Assembly (NCBI RefSeq): GCF_050589645.1
Contig: NZ_JBNGOQ010000001.1
Coordinates: forward strand, 1,271,184 to 1,335,183
DNA from: JBNGOQ01 sp050589645
GTDB lineage: Bacteria > Bacteroidota > Bacteroidia > Flavobacteriales > Flavobacteriaceae
Reading direction: 5' to 3'
Length of the DNA stretch: 64,000 bases
The translations under genes and the position numbers were made by a program. Positions 35,021-43,300 of the stretch are shown piece by piece. The notes beneath the pieces were generated by a model. The model did no database searches. It was given only the letters and a program-made list of their open reading frames with translations, and was not told the DNA's origin. How positions within the stretch are numbered: the first letter of the stretch is position 1; every line of letters starts with the position of its first letter.

Positions 35021-35046
35021 CGAAAGTTCTGAAAATAAAAGGTTTG

Positions 35047-35128
<82 letters not shown>

Positions 35129-35196
35129 CAACAAATTTTGGAGAGCAGATGTCAAAAGCTCGCTTTTGTAAAGCTGCGAACAAAAATTTGTTGTTC

Positions 35197-35350
35197 GGGT
35201 CCACCCGAACAGGATGCACGACCGAAAGGGAGTGAATCCAGGAAGTTCCGGGTCCACCCGAACAGGATGCACGACCGAAAGGGAGTGAATCCAGGAAGTT
35301 CCGGGTCCGCCCGAACAGGATGCACGACCGAAAGGGAGTGAATCCAGGAA
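35197..35350 (+). repeat. Tandem 53-bp repeat, three copies
   Basis: Units begin at 35197, 35250 and 35303, each starting GGGTCC(A/G)CCCGAACAGG; copies one and two are identical through most of their length, and copy three differs at one base and at its end. The first copy begins inside a palindrome GTTCGGGT-CC-ACCCGAAC (35194-35211). It lies in the spacer between tRNA-Tyr and tRNA-Gly and so inside the tRNA precursor. Confidence 0.9.
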
Positions 35351-35397
35351 ACCTGGGCAACTAGTTTGAACGGGCAATTGAAATTTTGAAAAATAAT

Positions 35398-35470
35398 GCG
35401 GGAGTAGCTCAGTTGGTAGAGCGTCAGCCTTCCAAGCTGAATGTCGCCGGTTCGAACCCGGTCTCCCGCT
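35398..35470 (+). tRNA. tRNA-Gly (anticodon TCC)
   Basis: A 73-base cloverleaf: acceptor GCGGGAG/CTCCCGC, anticodon arm CAGCCTTCCAAGCTG, T-arm GCCGGTTCGAACCCGGT. CCA not encoded. Confidence 0.95.
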
Positions 35471-35533
35471 CTAGAACTTTGGGTTTATGGTTGCAATTTC
35501 AAGTTTTGGTTGGAAAGCCATAGACTTAAAAAA

Positions 35534-35605
35534 GCCGGTGTAGCTCAGGGGTAGAGCGTTTCCTTGGTAAGGAAGAGGTCACGAGTTCAAATCTCGTCAT
35601 TGGCT
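35534..35605 (+). tRNA. tRNA-Thr (anticodon GGT)
   Basis: A 72-base cloverleaf: acceptor GCCGGTG/CATTGGC (two G-U pairs), anticodon arm TTCCTTGGTAAGGAA, T-arm ACGAGTTCAAATCTCGT. CCA not encoded. Its 3' part is copied twice downstream. Confidence 0.93.
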
Positions 35606-35655
35606 CAAGAGGATAGAAGTTAAGTTCTTTGATGGGGTATTTTGGATTGGAAAAA

Positions 35656-35715
35656 GCGAGTGACCTCGGTCACGCCTGCCCGCCCTAGGCGGGAGTTCAA
35701 ATCTCGTCATTGGCT
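35656..35715 (+). pseudogene. tRNA-Thr-like remnant, copy 1
   Basis: Sixty bases that start GCGAGTG and end CATTGGCT. The 3' 23 bases equal the T-loop and acceptor arm of tRNA-Thr(GGT); a GC-rich palindromic piece (CCTGCCCGCCCTAGGCGGG) sits where the T-arm 5' strand should be complete. No normal anticodon arm is seen, so it cannot be a working tRNA. Confidence 0.65.
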
Positions 35716-35765
35716 CAAGAAGATAGAAGTTAAGTTCTTTGATGGAGTATTTTGGATTGGACAAG

Positions 35766-35825
35766 GCCAGTGATCTCGGTCACGCCTGCCCGCCCTAGGT
35801 GGGAGTTCAAATCTCGTCATTGGCT
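35766..35825 (+). pseudogene. tRNA-Thr-like remnant, copy 2
   Basis: As copy 1, but its start GCCAGTG pairs fully with CATTGGC (one G-U), giving a complete seven-base acceptor stem. The body again contains the palindromic insert CCTGCCCGCCCTAGGTGGG and lacks a normal anticodon arm. It ends 54 bases before the tuf ATG. Confidence 0.65.
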
Positions 35826-35879
35826 CAAAGAGGACATAAATACGTACACTAATATAAACTAAGATTAAATTAATTAAAC

Positions 35880-37067
35880 ATGGCAAAGGAAACTTTTGAT
35901 CGTTCCAAACCGCACTTAAATATTGGTACAATTGGACACGTGGATCACGGTAAAACTACATTGACTGCTGCTATTACTTCAGTATTGGCTAATGCAGGAT
36001 TGTCTGAACAGCGAAGCTTCGATTCTATCGACAACGCTCCTGAGGAAAAGGAAAGGGGTATTACCATTAATACATCGCACGTGGAATACCAAACAGCAAA
36101 TCGCCACTACGCGCACGTTGACTGTCCTGGTCACGCGGATTATGTGAAGAACATGGTTACCGGTGCAGCGCAGATGGATGGTGCTATTTTGGTGGTTGCC
36201 GCTACTGATGGCCCTATGCCACAAACTCGTGAGCACATCCTTTTGGGACGCCAGGTTGGTATTCCAAGAATCGTGGTTTTCATGAACAAAGTAGACATGG
36301 TAGATGATGAGGAGCTTTTGGAACTTGTTGAAATGGAAGTAAGGGAATTGCTTTCTTTCTACGAGTACGATGGTGACAATGGCCCCGTAATTTCAGGTTC
36401 CGCCCTTGGTGCACTTAACGGTGAGCAGAAGTGGGTAGATACCGTAATGGAATTGATGACTGCGGTTGATGAGTGGATCGAGTTGCCAAAAAGGGATGTG
36501 GAAAAGGATTTCTTGATGCCCGTTGAGGACGTGTTTACCATTACAGGTCGTGGAACAGTTGCCACTGGCCGTATTGAAACTGGTGTTGCCAATACTGGTG
36601 ATGCCGTGGATATCATTGGAATGGGCGCCGAAAAATTGACTTCTACCATTACAGGTGTTGAAATGTTTCGTAAGATTTTGGATCGTGGCGAAGCCGGTGA
36701 CAACGTAGGTATTTTGTTAAGAGGTATTGAAAAAACCGATATCAAAAGGGGAATGGTAATCTGTAAGCCAGGTTCTGTTAAACCACACGCTAAGTTTGAA
36801 GCTGAGGTATATATCCTGAAAAAAGAAGAAGGCGGGCGTCACACACCATTCCACAACAACTACCGTCCTCAGTTCTATGTTAGGACTACGGATGTAACAG
36901 GAACCATTAATCTTCCAAGCGGAGTAGAGATGGTAATGCCTGGAGATAACCTTACGATTATTGTGGATCTTATCCAGCCCATCGCATTGAGCGAAGGTCT
37001 GCGTTTCGCGATTCGTGAAGGTGGTAGAACTGTAGGTGCCGGTCAGGTTACCAAGATTTTAGATTAA
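35880..37067 (+). CDS. tuf: Elongation factor Tu
   Basis: A 395-residue GTPase that brings aminoacyl-tRNA to the ribosome. Motifs: GHVDHGKTTL (P-loop), the switch I threonine in RGITINTSH, DCPGHADY (G3), and NKVDMVDD (G4). Domains 2 and 3 follow with the usual GRGTVATGRIE and GGRHTPFHNNYRPQFY. It follows four tRNA genes and precedes tRNA-Trp, secE and nusG, the ancient order seen in many bacteria, so it is the tufB-type locus. Whether another tuf copy exists is not visible here. Confidence 0.98.
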   Translation: MAKETFDRSKPHLNIGTIGHVDHGKTTLTAAITSVLANAGLSEQRSFDSIDNAPEEKERGITINTSHVEYQTANRHYAHVDCPGHADYVKNMVTGAAQMDGAILVVAATDGPMPQTREHILLGRQVGIPRIVVFMNKVDMVDDEELLELVEMEVRELLSFYEYDGDNGPVISGSALGALNGEQKWVDTVMELMTAVDEWIELPKRDVEKDFLMPVEDVFTITGRGTVATGRIETGVANTGDAVDIIGMGAEKLTSTITGVEMFRKILDRGEAGDNVGILLRGIEKTDIKRGMVICKPGSVKPHAKFEAEVYILKKEEGGRHTPFHNNYRPQFYVRTTDVTGTINLPSGVEMVMPGDNLTIIVDLIQPIALSEGLRFAIREGGRTVGAGQVTKILD

Positions 37068-37138
37068 TACCATATCATATTAAATTATTGCATTGAGGGT
37101 GTTCTGCCATGGCAGGATACCTTTCAATGTAAATATAA

Positions 37139-37211
37139 ACGGGTGTAGCTCAGTTGGTAGAGCACTGGTCTCCAAAACCAGGTGTCGGGAGTTCGAGTCT
37201 CTCCTCCCGTG
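37139..37211 (+). tRNA. tRNA-Trp (anticodon CCA)
   Basis: A 73-base cloverleaf: acceptor ACGGGTG/CTCCCGT (one mismatch), anticodon arm CTGGTCTCCAAAACCAG, T-arm GGGAGTTCGAGTCTCTC. CCA end not encoded. Between tuf and secE as usual in bacteria. Confidence 0.93.
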
Positions 37212-37309
37212 CTAAAGTAAAGGATCAGAACACGACGGAAGGGGAGTTTTGCCCAGAACAAGGTCCAAGGGTATCCCACTTGCCGTGTAAAGAAGAAAAC
37301 AGTTGCGGT

Positions 37310-37498
37310 ATGTTCACATATATTAAGGAGTCAATAGCAGAATTAAGAAACAATGTCTCTCTACCCTCAAGGGCAGAATCTTCGAACCTAATGGTTGTGG
37401 TAGCGGTGTTCTCTATCATATTTGCGTTGGCCACCTGGGGTGTTGATACAGTATTTAGCAAACTGATACAATTGTATTTCAAAAACCTTATAAACTAA
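37310..37498 (+). CDS. secE: Preprotein translocase subunit SecE
   Basis: A 62-residue single-helix form of SecE, which holds the SecY channel together. An amphipathic start (YIKESIAELRNNVSLPSR) precedes one membrane helix (about residues 28-50). I use the ATG at 37310; the open frame reaches up into tRNA-Trp (37154), which cannot be coding. It lies 9 bases before nusG. Confidence 0.93.
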   Translation: MFTYIKESIAELRNNVSLPSRAESSNLMVVVAVFSIIFALATWGVDTVFSKLIQLYFKNLIN

Positions 37499-37507
37499 GC
37501 GGTACCT

Positions 37508-38059
37508 ATGTCGGAAGTATTGGAAAAGAAATGGTATGTGGTTAGAGCGGTCAGTGGCCAAGAGAACAAGATCAAGGGCTATATTGAAAGCGAGGTAGTC
37601 CGATTGGGATTTGGGGACTATCTTGAAGACGTTTTGGTGCCCACTGAAAAAGTAGTGCAGATTCGCAATGGTAAAAAAATAAATAAGGAAAGGGTCTATT
37701 TTCCGGGCTACATTATGATAAAGGCCAATCTGGGGGGGGAAATGGTGCATATTATACGTTCCATTACCAACGTGATCGGTTTTTTGGGGGAAACAAAGGG
37801 CGGTGATCCCGTACCCCTTCGAAAATCAGAAGTCAATAGAATGCTTGGCAAAGTGGATGAATTGGCCGTTAACACAGATAGTGTTGCCATTCCCTTTGTC
37901 TTGGGCGAGACGGTAAAAGTAATCGATGGACCCTTTAACGGTTTCAACGGAACCGTTGAAAAAATCAATGAAGAAAAGCGTAAGCTAGAAGTAATGGTGA
38001 AGATTTTCGGAAGAAAAACACCATTGGAACTTAGCTATATGCAAGTAGAAAAAGTTTAA
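37508..38059 (+). CDS. nusG: Transcription termination/antitermination factor NusG
   Basis: A 183-residue protein with the NGN domain (WYVVRAVSGQENKIK at the N-terminus, FPGYIMIKA in the middle) and a C-terminal KOW domain (about 128-183: VKVIDGPFNGFNGTVEKI). It links RNA polymerase to Rho or the ribosome. Position between secE and rplK is the standard one. Confidence 0.97.
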   Translation: MSEVLEKKWYVVRAVSGQENKIKGYIESEVVRLGFGDYLEDVLVPTEKVVQIRNGKKINKERVYFPGYIMIKANLGGEMVHIIRSITNVIGFLGETKGGDPVPLRKSEVNRMLGKVDELAVNTDSVAIPFVLGETVKVIDGPFNGFNGTVEKINEEKRKLEVMVKIFGRKTPLELSYMQVEKV

Positions 38060-38127
38060 TACGAACTGTTACATAGTTAAAAGTTGTGTTGCTTCCAATT
38101 AACACGCTTTAAATTTAATTTTAAACA

Positions 38128-38565
38128 ATGGCAAAAGAAGTAAGTAAAGTAGTTAAACTACAAGTTAGGGGAGGTGCTGCGAATCCGTCGCCACCGGTTG
38201 GACCCGCTTTAGGTGCTGCCGGCGTTAACATCATGGAGTTCTGTAAGCAATTTAATGCGCGTACACAGGACAAACCGGGCAAAGTATTGCCAGTTGTTAT
38301 CACGGTATACAAGGACAAGTCGTTCGACTTTGTCGTAAAGACACCGCCAGCGGCAGTTCAGTTATTGGAAGCGGCTAAGATTAAAAAAGGATCTGGCGAA
38401 CCTAACAGGGTAAAAACCGGAAGTGTAAACTGGGACCAGGTCAAGGCTATCGCCGAGGACAAGATGGTAGATCTTAATGCCTTCACCGTGGAATCTGCAA
38501 TGAGCATGGTGGCAGGTACGGCAAGATCTATGGGTCTTAAGGTGTCAGGAAAGCGACCTTTTTAA
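38128..38565 (+). CDS. rplK: 50S ribosomal protein L11
   Basis: A 145-residue L11 protein with the N-terminal KLQVRGGAANPSPPVGPALG and the rRNA-binding C-terminal domain (IAEDKMVDLNAFTVESAM). It forms the GTPase-associated centre with the L10-L12 stalk. Next to rplA, in the order rplKAJL. Confidence 0.98.
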   Translation: MAKEVSKVVKLQVRGGAANPSPPVGPALGAAGVNIMEFCKQFNARTQDKPGKVLPVVITVYKDKSFDFVVKTPPAAVQLLEAAKIKKGSGEPNRVKTGSVNWDQVKAIAEDKMVDLNAFTVESAMSMVAGTARSMGLKVSGKRPF

Positions 38566-38585
38566 AATCTTAAAAGCAATTTAAA

Positions 38586-39275
38586 ATGGCAAAATTAACG
38601 AAAAAGCAAAAGGAGGCCCACGCTAAAATAGACAAGAACAAACTCTATTCCGTGGAAGAAGCTTCCGCTTTGGTAAAAGAAATAACCAATACAAAATTTG
38701 ATGCATCAATAGACCTCGCTGTTCGCTTGGGTGTAGACCCACGAAAGGCAAATCAAATGGTGCGTGGGGTGGTTACCCTTCCTCATGGAACCGGTAAGGA
38801 CGTAAAGGTTTTGGCCTTGGTTACCCCGGACAAGGAAGCAGAGGCCAAGGAGGCCGGCGCCGATTTTGTAGGGTTAGACGAATATTTGGATAAAATTAAA
38901 GGCGGCTGGACCGATGTTGATGTAATCATCACCATGCCAAGCGTGATGGGTAAGTTAGGACCTCTGGGACGTGTTTTGGGCCCAAGGGGATTAATGCCCA
39001 ATCCAAAGACGGGAACCGTTACCATGGATATAGCAAAGGCGGTATCTGATGTAAAGGCGGGTAAGATAGATTTTAAAGTGGATAAAACAGGGATTGTGCA
39101 CGCTGCAATAGGAAAGGCCTCTTTTACGGCCGACAAGATTGCGGACAATGCTACGGAATTGTTGGAAACACTGCAAAAATTAAAGCCCAGCGCTGCAAAA
39201 GGGGTCTACATGAAAAGTGTTTACATGTCCAGTACTATGAGTCCCAGCGTTCAATTAGATCCCAAGGTTGGTTAA
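38586..39275 (+). CDS. rplA: 50S ribosomal protein L1
   Basis: A 229-residue L1 protein of the ribosomal exit stalk. Recognisable are the LAVRLGVDPRKANQMVRG stretch, PHGTGKDVKV, and LGPRGLMPNPKTGTVT. In several bacteria L1 represses its own rplK-rplA transcript; I see no obvious L1-like target upstream of rplK, but did not exclude one. It lies 20 bases behind rplK. Confidence 0.98.
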   Translation: MAKLTKKQKEAHAKIDKNKLYSVEEASALVKEITNTKFDASIDLAVRLGVDPRKANQMVRGVVTLPHGTGKDVKVLALVTPDKEAEAKEAGADFVGLDEYLDKIKGGWTDVDVIITMPSVMGKLGPLGRVLGPRGLMPNPKTGTVTMDIAKAVSDVKAGKIDFKVDKTGIVHAAIGKASFTADKIADNATELLETLQKLKPSAAKGVYMKSVYMSSTMSPSVQLDPKVG

Positions 39276-39299
39276 CCCCGGTAGTTTAAAGTTTTTATT

Positions 39300-39815
39300 A
39301 TGACAAGAGAAGAAAAATTAGACGTTATACAGGATTTGACCGCCCAATTGGCCGATAGTTCCACCATATATCTTGCTGATATATCGGGCTTGGACGCAGC
39401 GACCACTTCAAATCTAAGAAGGGCTGCTTTCAAGGCCAATGTAAAACTGGCAGTGGTGAAAAACACCCTGTTGGCCAAGGCAATGGAAGCCTCGGACAAA
39501 GAGTTTGGGGAGCTTCCCCAAGTGCTGAAGGGCAACACCTCGCTGATGTTCTCGGAAGCGGGCAATGGGCCGGCAAAATTGATAAAGTCGTTCAGGAAAA
39601 AATCTGATAAACCCCTGTTAAAAGGCGCTTTTATTGAAGAAGCAATCTATATAGGTGATGAGCAATTGGATACTTTGGTAAGCATCAAATCCAAAGAAGA
39701 GATGGTCGGCGAGATTATCGGATTGTTGCAATCCCCTGCCAAGAACGTTATTTCCGGACTTAAGTCGGGCGGTGGCAAACTTGCAGGCATCCTTAAAACC
39801 TTATCAGAAAAATAA
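39300..39815 (+). CDS. rplJ: 50S ribosomal protein L10
   Basis: A 171-residue L10 protein, base of the L7/L12 stalk: N-terminal rRNA-binding part with TREEKLDVIQDLTAQL and VVKNTLLAKAM, C-terminal helix that binds L12 dimers. Only 24 bases separate it from rplA, too few for the long L10-leader RNA known from other phyla. Confidence 0.97.
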   Translation: MTREEKLDVIQDLTAQLADSSTIYLADISGLDAATTSNLRRAAFKANVKLAVVKNTLLAKAMEASDKEFGELPQVLKGNTSLMFSEAGNGPAKLIKSFRKKSDKPLLKGAFIEEAIYIGDEQLDTLVSIKSKEEMVGEIIGLLQSPAKNVISGLKSGGGKLAGILKTLSEK

Positions 39816-39867
39816 TACGTACGCACTAAAAACAATTATATTTTAAAATTTATTAAACGATAGAAAA

Positions 39868-40251
39868 ATGGCAGATTTAAAAGATTTCGCAGAACAATTG
39901 GTAAACTTGACCGTAAAAGAGGTAAATGAGTTGGCCGATATATTAAAAGAAGAATATGGTATTGAGCCCGCTGCTGCAGCGGTAGCTGTTGCCGGTGGCG
40001 GAGCCGCAGGTGGCGGTGAAGCCGAGGCTGTTGAGGAAAAATCGGAATTCGACGTAATTTTGAAGGCCGCAGGTGGTTCTAAACTTGCTGTTGTAAAATT
40101 GGTTAAGGAATTGACCGGTTTAGGATTAAAAGATGCTAAGGACATCGTTGATAGCGCACCAAAAGCTGTTAAAGAAGGTGTTGCCAAAGACGAAGCTGAA
40201 GGAATCAAAAAATCATTAGAAGAAGCAGGAGCAGAAGTTGAGCTTAAATAA
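39868..40251 (+). CDS. rplL: 50S ribosomal protein L7/L12
   Basis: A 127-residue L7/L12 with the N-terminal dimerisation part (LKDFAEQLVNLTVKEVNEL), a flexible Ala/Gly hinge (about 34-52) and the C-terminal factor-binding domain (EFDVILKAAGGSKLAVVK, GLGLKDAKDIVD). A conserved-looking hairpin follows, between this gene and rpoB. Confidence 0.98.
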   Translation: MADLKDFAEQLVNLTVKEVNELADILKEEYGIEPAAAAVAVAGGGAAGGGEAEAVEEKSEFDVILKAAGGSKLAVVKLVKELTGLGLKDAKDIVDSAPKAVKEGVAKDEAEGIKKSLEEAGAEVELK

Positions 40252-40272
40252 TAGCGACAACCATACTATTTT

Positions 40273-40315
40273 GGTTTAGGTCTTCCCACTTAGGTGGCTA
40301 GACCTAAACCCTTTT
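40273..40315 (+). terminator. Long hairpin between rplL and rpoB, probable partial terminator or processing site
   Basis: GGTTTAGGTCT (40273-40283) pairs perfectly with AGACCTAAACC (40300-40310), with an inner stem CCAC/GTGG and a short loop, followed by CTTTTAT. Fifteen base pairs in all. It can reduce rpoBC transcription relative to the ribosomal protein genes, as the E. coli attenuator at the same place does, or be cut by RNase III. Confidence 0.75.
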
Positions 40316-40377
40316 ATACCCATGTATATTAAGTAATATACCACCCGTTTTAGTATTCACGTTCAAAACGCCCATTG

Positions 40378-43300
40378 ATGTTCACAAATCAGACTGAGAG
40401 AATAAGTTTTGCATCCGCTAAGAACATTCCGGACTATCCGGATTTCTTGGATATTCAGATAAAATCGTTTCAAGATTTCTTTCAACTTGAAACCAAATCT
40501 GATGAAAGGGGTAATGAAGGATTGTACAATACCTTCATGGAAAATTTCCCGATCACAGATACCCGAAACCAGTTTGTATTAGAGTTTCTTGATTATTTCA
40601 TAGATCCACCAAGATATTCCATACAAGAATGTATAGAACGTGGTCTTACCTATAGTGTACCGCTAAAGGCAAGATTAAAATTGTATTGTACCGATCCGGA
40701 GCACGAGGATTTCGAGACCATTGTACAGGACGTTTATTTGGGAACCATTCCCTACATGACGCCCAGCGGAACCTTTGTTATCAATGGTGCCGAGCGCGTG
40801 GTCGTATCTCAATTGCACCGTTCTCCAGGGGTGTTCTTTGGACAGTCTTTCCACGCCAATGGAACCAAACTGTATTCCGCAAGGGTTATTCCTTTCAAAG
40901 GTTCTTGGATAGAGTTTGCCACGGATATTAACGGCGTTATGTACGCCTATATCGACAGAAAGAAAAAATTGCCTGTAACTACCTTGTTCAGGGCCATTGG
41001 CTTTGAACGCGATAAGGATATTTTGGAAATCTTTGACCTTTCGGAAGAAATCAAGGTGTCCAACGCAGGTTTAAAGAAAGTACTGGGCCGCAAATTGGCC
41101 GCAAGGGTATTGAATACCTGGCACGAGGATTTTGTGGATGAGGATACCGGCGAAGTGGTTTCCATTGAGCGGAACGAAATTGTTCTGGACAGGGATACCG
41201 TGCTCGAGAAAGAACATGTGGCGCAGATTTTGGAGGCCGATGTAAAGACCATCCTACTCCATAAGGAGAACAATGCGCAGTCTGACTATGCCATCATACA
41301 CAACACCTTGCAAAAGGACCCTACCAACTCTGAAAAAGAGGCGGTAGAACATATTTATCGCCAATTGCGAAACGCGGAACCGCCAGATGAGGAAACGGCC
41401 CGTGGTATTATAGATAAATTGTTCTTTTCCGATCAGCGTTACAACCTCGGAGAGGTAGGTCGCTACAGAATGAACAAGAAGTTGGGCTTGGATATCGGGA
41501 TGGACAAGCAGGTCCTTACCAAGGAAGATATCATTACCATCATAAAATATTTGATCGAACTGATCAACTCCAAGGCAGAGATCGATGATATTGATCACCT
41601 TTCCAATCGTCGTGTACGTACGGTGGGAGAGCAATTGTCCTCGCAGTTTGGTGTTGGTTTGGCGCGTATGGCAAGAACCATCCGCGAGCGTATGAACGTA
41701 AGGGATAATGAGGTCTTTACCCCGATCGATCTGATTAACGCGAAGACGCTCTCTTCCGTAATCAATTCGTTCTTCGGTACCAATCAGCTGTCCCAGTTCA
41801 TGGACCAGACCAATCCCTTGGCCGAGATTACGCACAAGAGAAGATTGTCTGCATTGGGACCTGGGGGACTTTCACGGGAAAGAGCAGGTTTTGAGGTACG
41901 GGACGTACACTATACCCACTACGGTAGGCTTTGCCCTATAGAAACGCCCGAAGGACCTAACATTGGTTTAATCTCCTCACTTTCCGTGTTTGCCAAGGTA
42001 AATCCTATGGGCTTCTTGGAAACTCCATATCGCCAAGTCGATAAAGGTGTGGTGAATACTAAGGAATACAGGTATTTAAGTGCTGAGGAAGAAGAAGGGA
42101 TGAAAATTGCCCAAGCAAACATTCCCCTCAAGGATAACGGTACCATAAATAGTGATAAGGTGATAGCCAGGGAAGAAGGGGATTTTCCCGTGGTAGATCC
42201 AGCAGAAGTAAATTATACCGATGTTGCACCCAATCAGATCGCTTCCATTTCGGCTTCTTTGATCCCCTTCTTGGAGCACGATGATGCCAATAGGGCCCTG
42301 ATGGGATCTAACATGATGCGGCAGGCGGTTCCGTTGCTAAAACCACAGTCGCCCATTGTAGGTACAGGACTGGAGCGGCAGGTTGCCTCGGATTCCCGCG
42401 TATTGATCAATGCAGAGGGCGATGGAGTAATCGAATATGTGGATTCCCAAAAGATTACCATTAAGTACAATCGCACGGAGGACGAGCGCTTGGTAAGTTT
42501 TGAAGAGGATTCCAAAACCTACGAGTTGGTAAAGTTCAGAAAGACCAACCAGGGTACCAGTATCAATTTGAAACCTATTGTTAAAAAAGGAGATAAAGTT
42601 AAAAGGGGACAGGTATTATGTGAAGGCTACGCTACGGAAAAAGGCGAATTGGCTTTGGGAAGAAACCTAAAAGTGGCCTTTATGCCATGGAAGGGGTACA
42701 ACTTTGAGGATGCCATCGTAATTTCTGAAAAAGTGGTACGGGAAGATATCTTTACTTCCATCCACATTGATGAATATGCCCTAGAAGTACGGGATACCAA
42801 ATTGGGGGCCGAGGAACTTACGAATGATATTCCCAACGTCTCCGAGGAGGCTACCAGGGATTTGGACGAATATGGAATGATTCGCATCGGGGCCGAGGTA
42901 AAGCCTGGGGATATATTAATTGGTAAGATTACTCCAAAAGGGGAATCGGATCCTACGCCCGAGGAAAAACTGCTTCGCGCCATCTTTGGGGACAAGGCGG
43001 GAGATGTTAAGGATGCATCCTTAAAAGCATCTCCATCCCTACGCGGTGTGGTCATCGATAAGAAGTTGTTTTCCAGATCCATCAAGGATAAAAGAAAACG
43101 TTCCGAGGACAAAGAGGCCATTTCCAAGTTGGAGCTCGATTATGAGGTCAAATTCCAGCAGCTCAAGGACATTTTGGTCGACAAGTTGTTTGCCCTGATC
43201 AACGGTAAGACTTCCCAAGGGGTATTGAACGACCTGGGAGAGGAAGTGCTGCCAAAAGGGAAGAAGTACACGATGAAGATGTTGAATGCGGTAGACGACT

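Larger units (their letters stand above)
35583..35830 (+). repeat. 110-bp tandem repeat carrying the tRNA-Thr 3' end
   Basis: The sequence GAGTTCAAATCTCGTCATTG occurs at 35583, 35693 and 35803, exactly 110 bases apart. The rest of each unit is also alike (for example AAGATAGAAGTTAAGTTC, and GGTCACGCCTGCCCGCCCTA before each T-arm copy). Units differ by a few substitutions. Confidence 0.92.

Noticed and set aside
35583..35830. Attachment sites of an integrated element (tRNA 3' end duplicated)
   Set aside because: The duplicated ends are only 110 bases apart and enclose no integrase or cargo; the nearby Xer gene is the housekeeping one.
37154..37309. N-terminal extension of secE
   Set aside because: It lies within tRNA-Trp; the SecE homology begins at the ATG at 37310.
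39276..39299. L10-leader RNA before rplJ
   Set aside because: Only 24 bases lie between rplA and rplJ, too short for that element.
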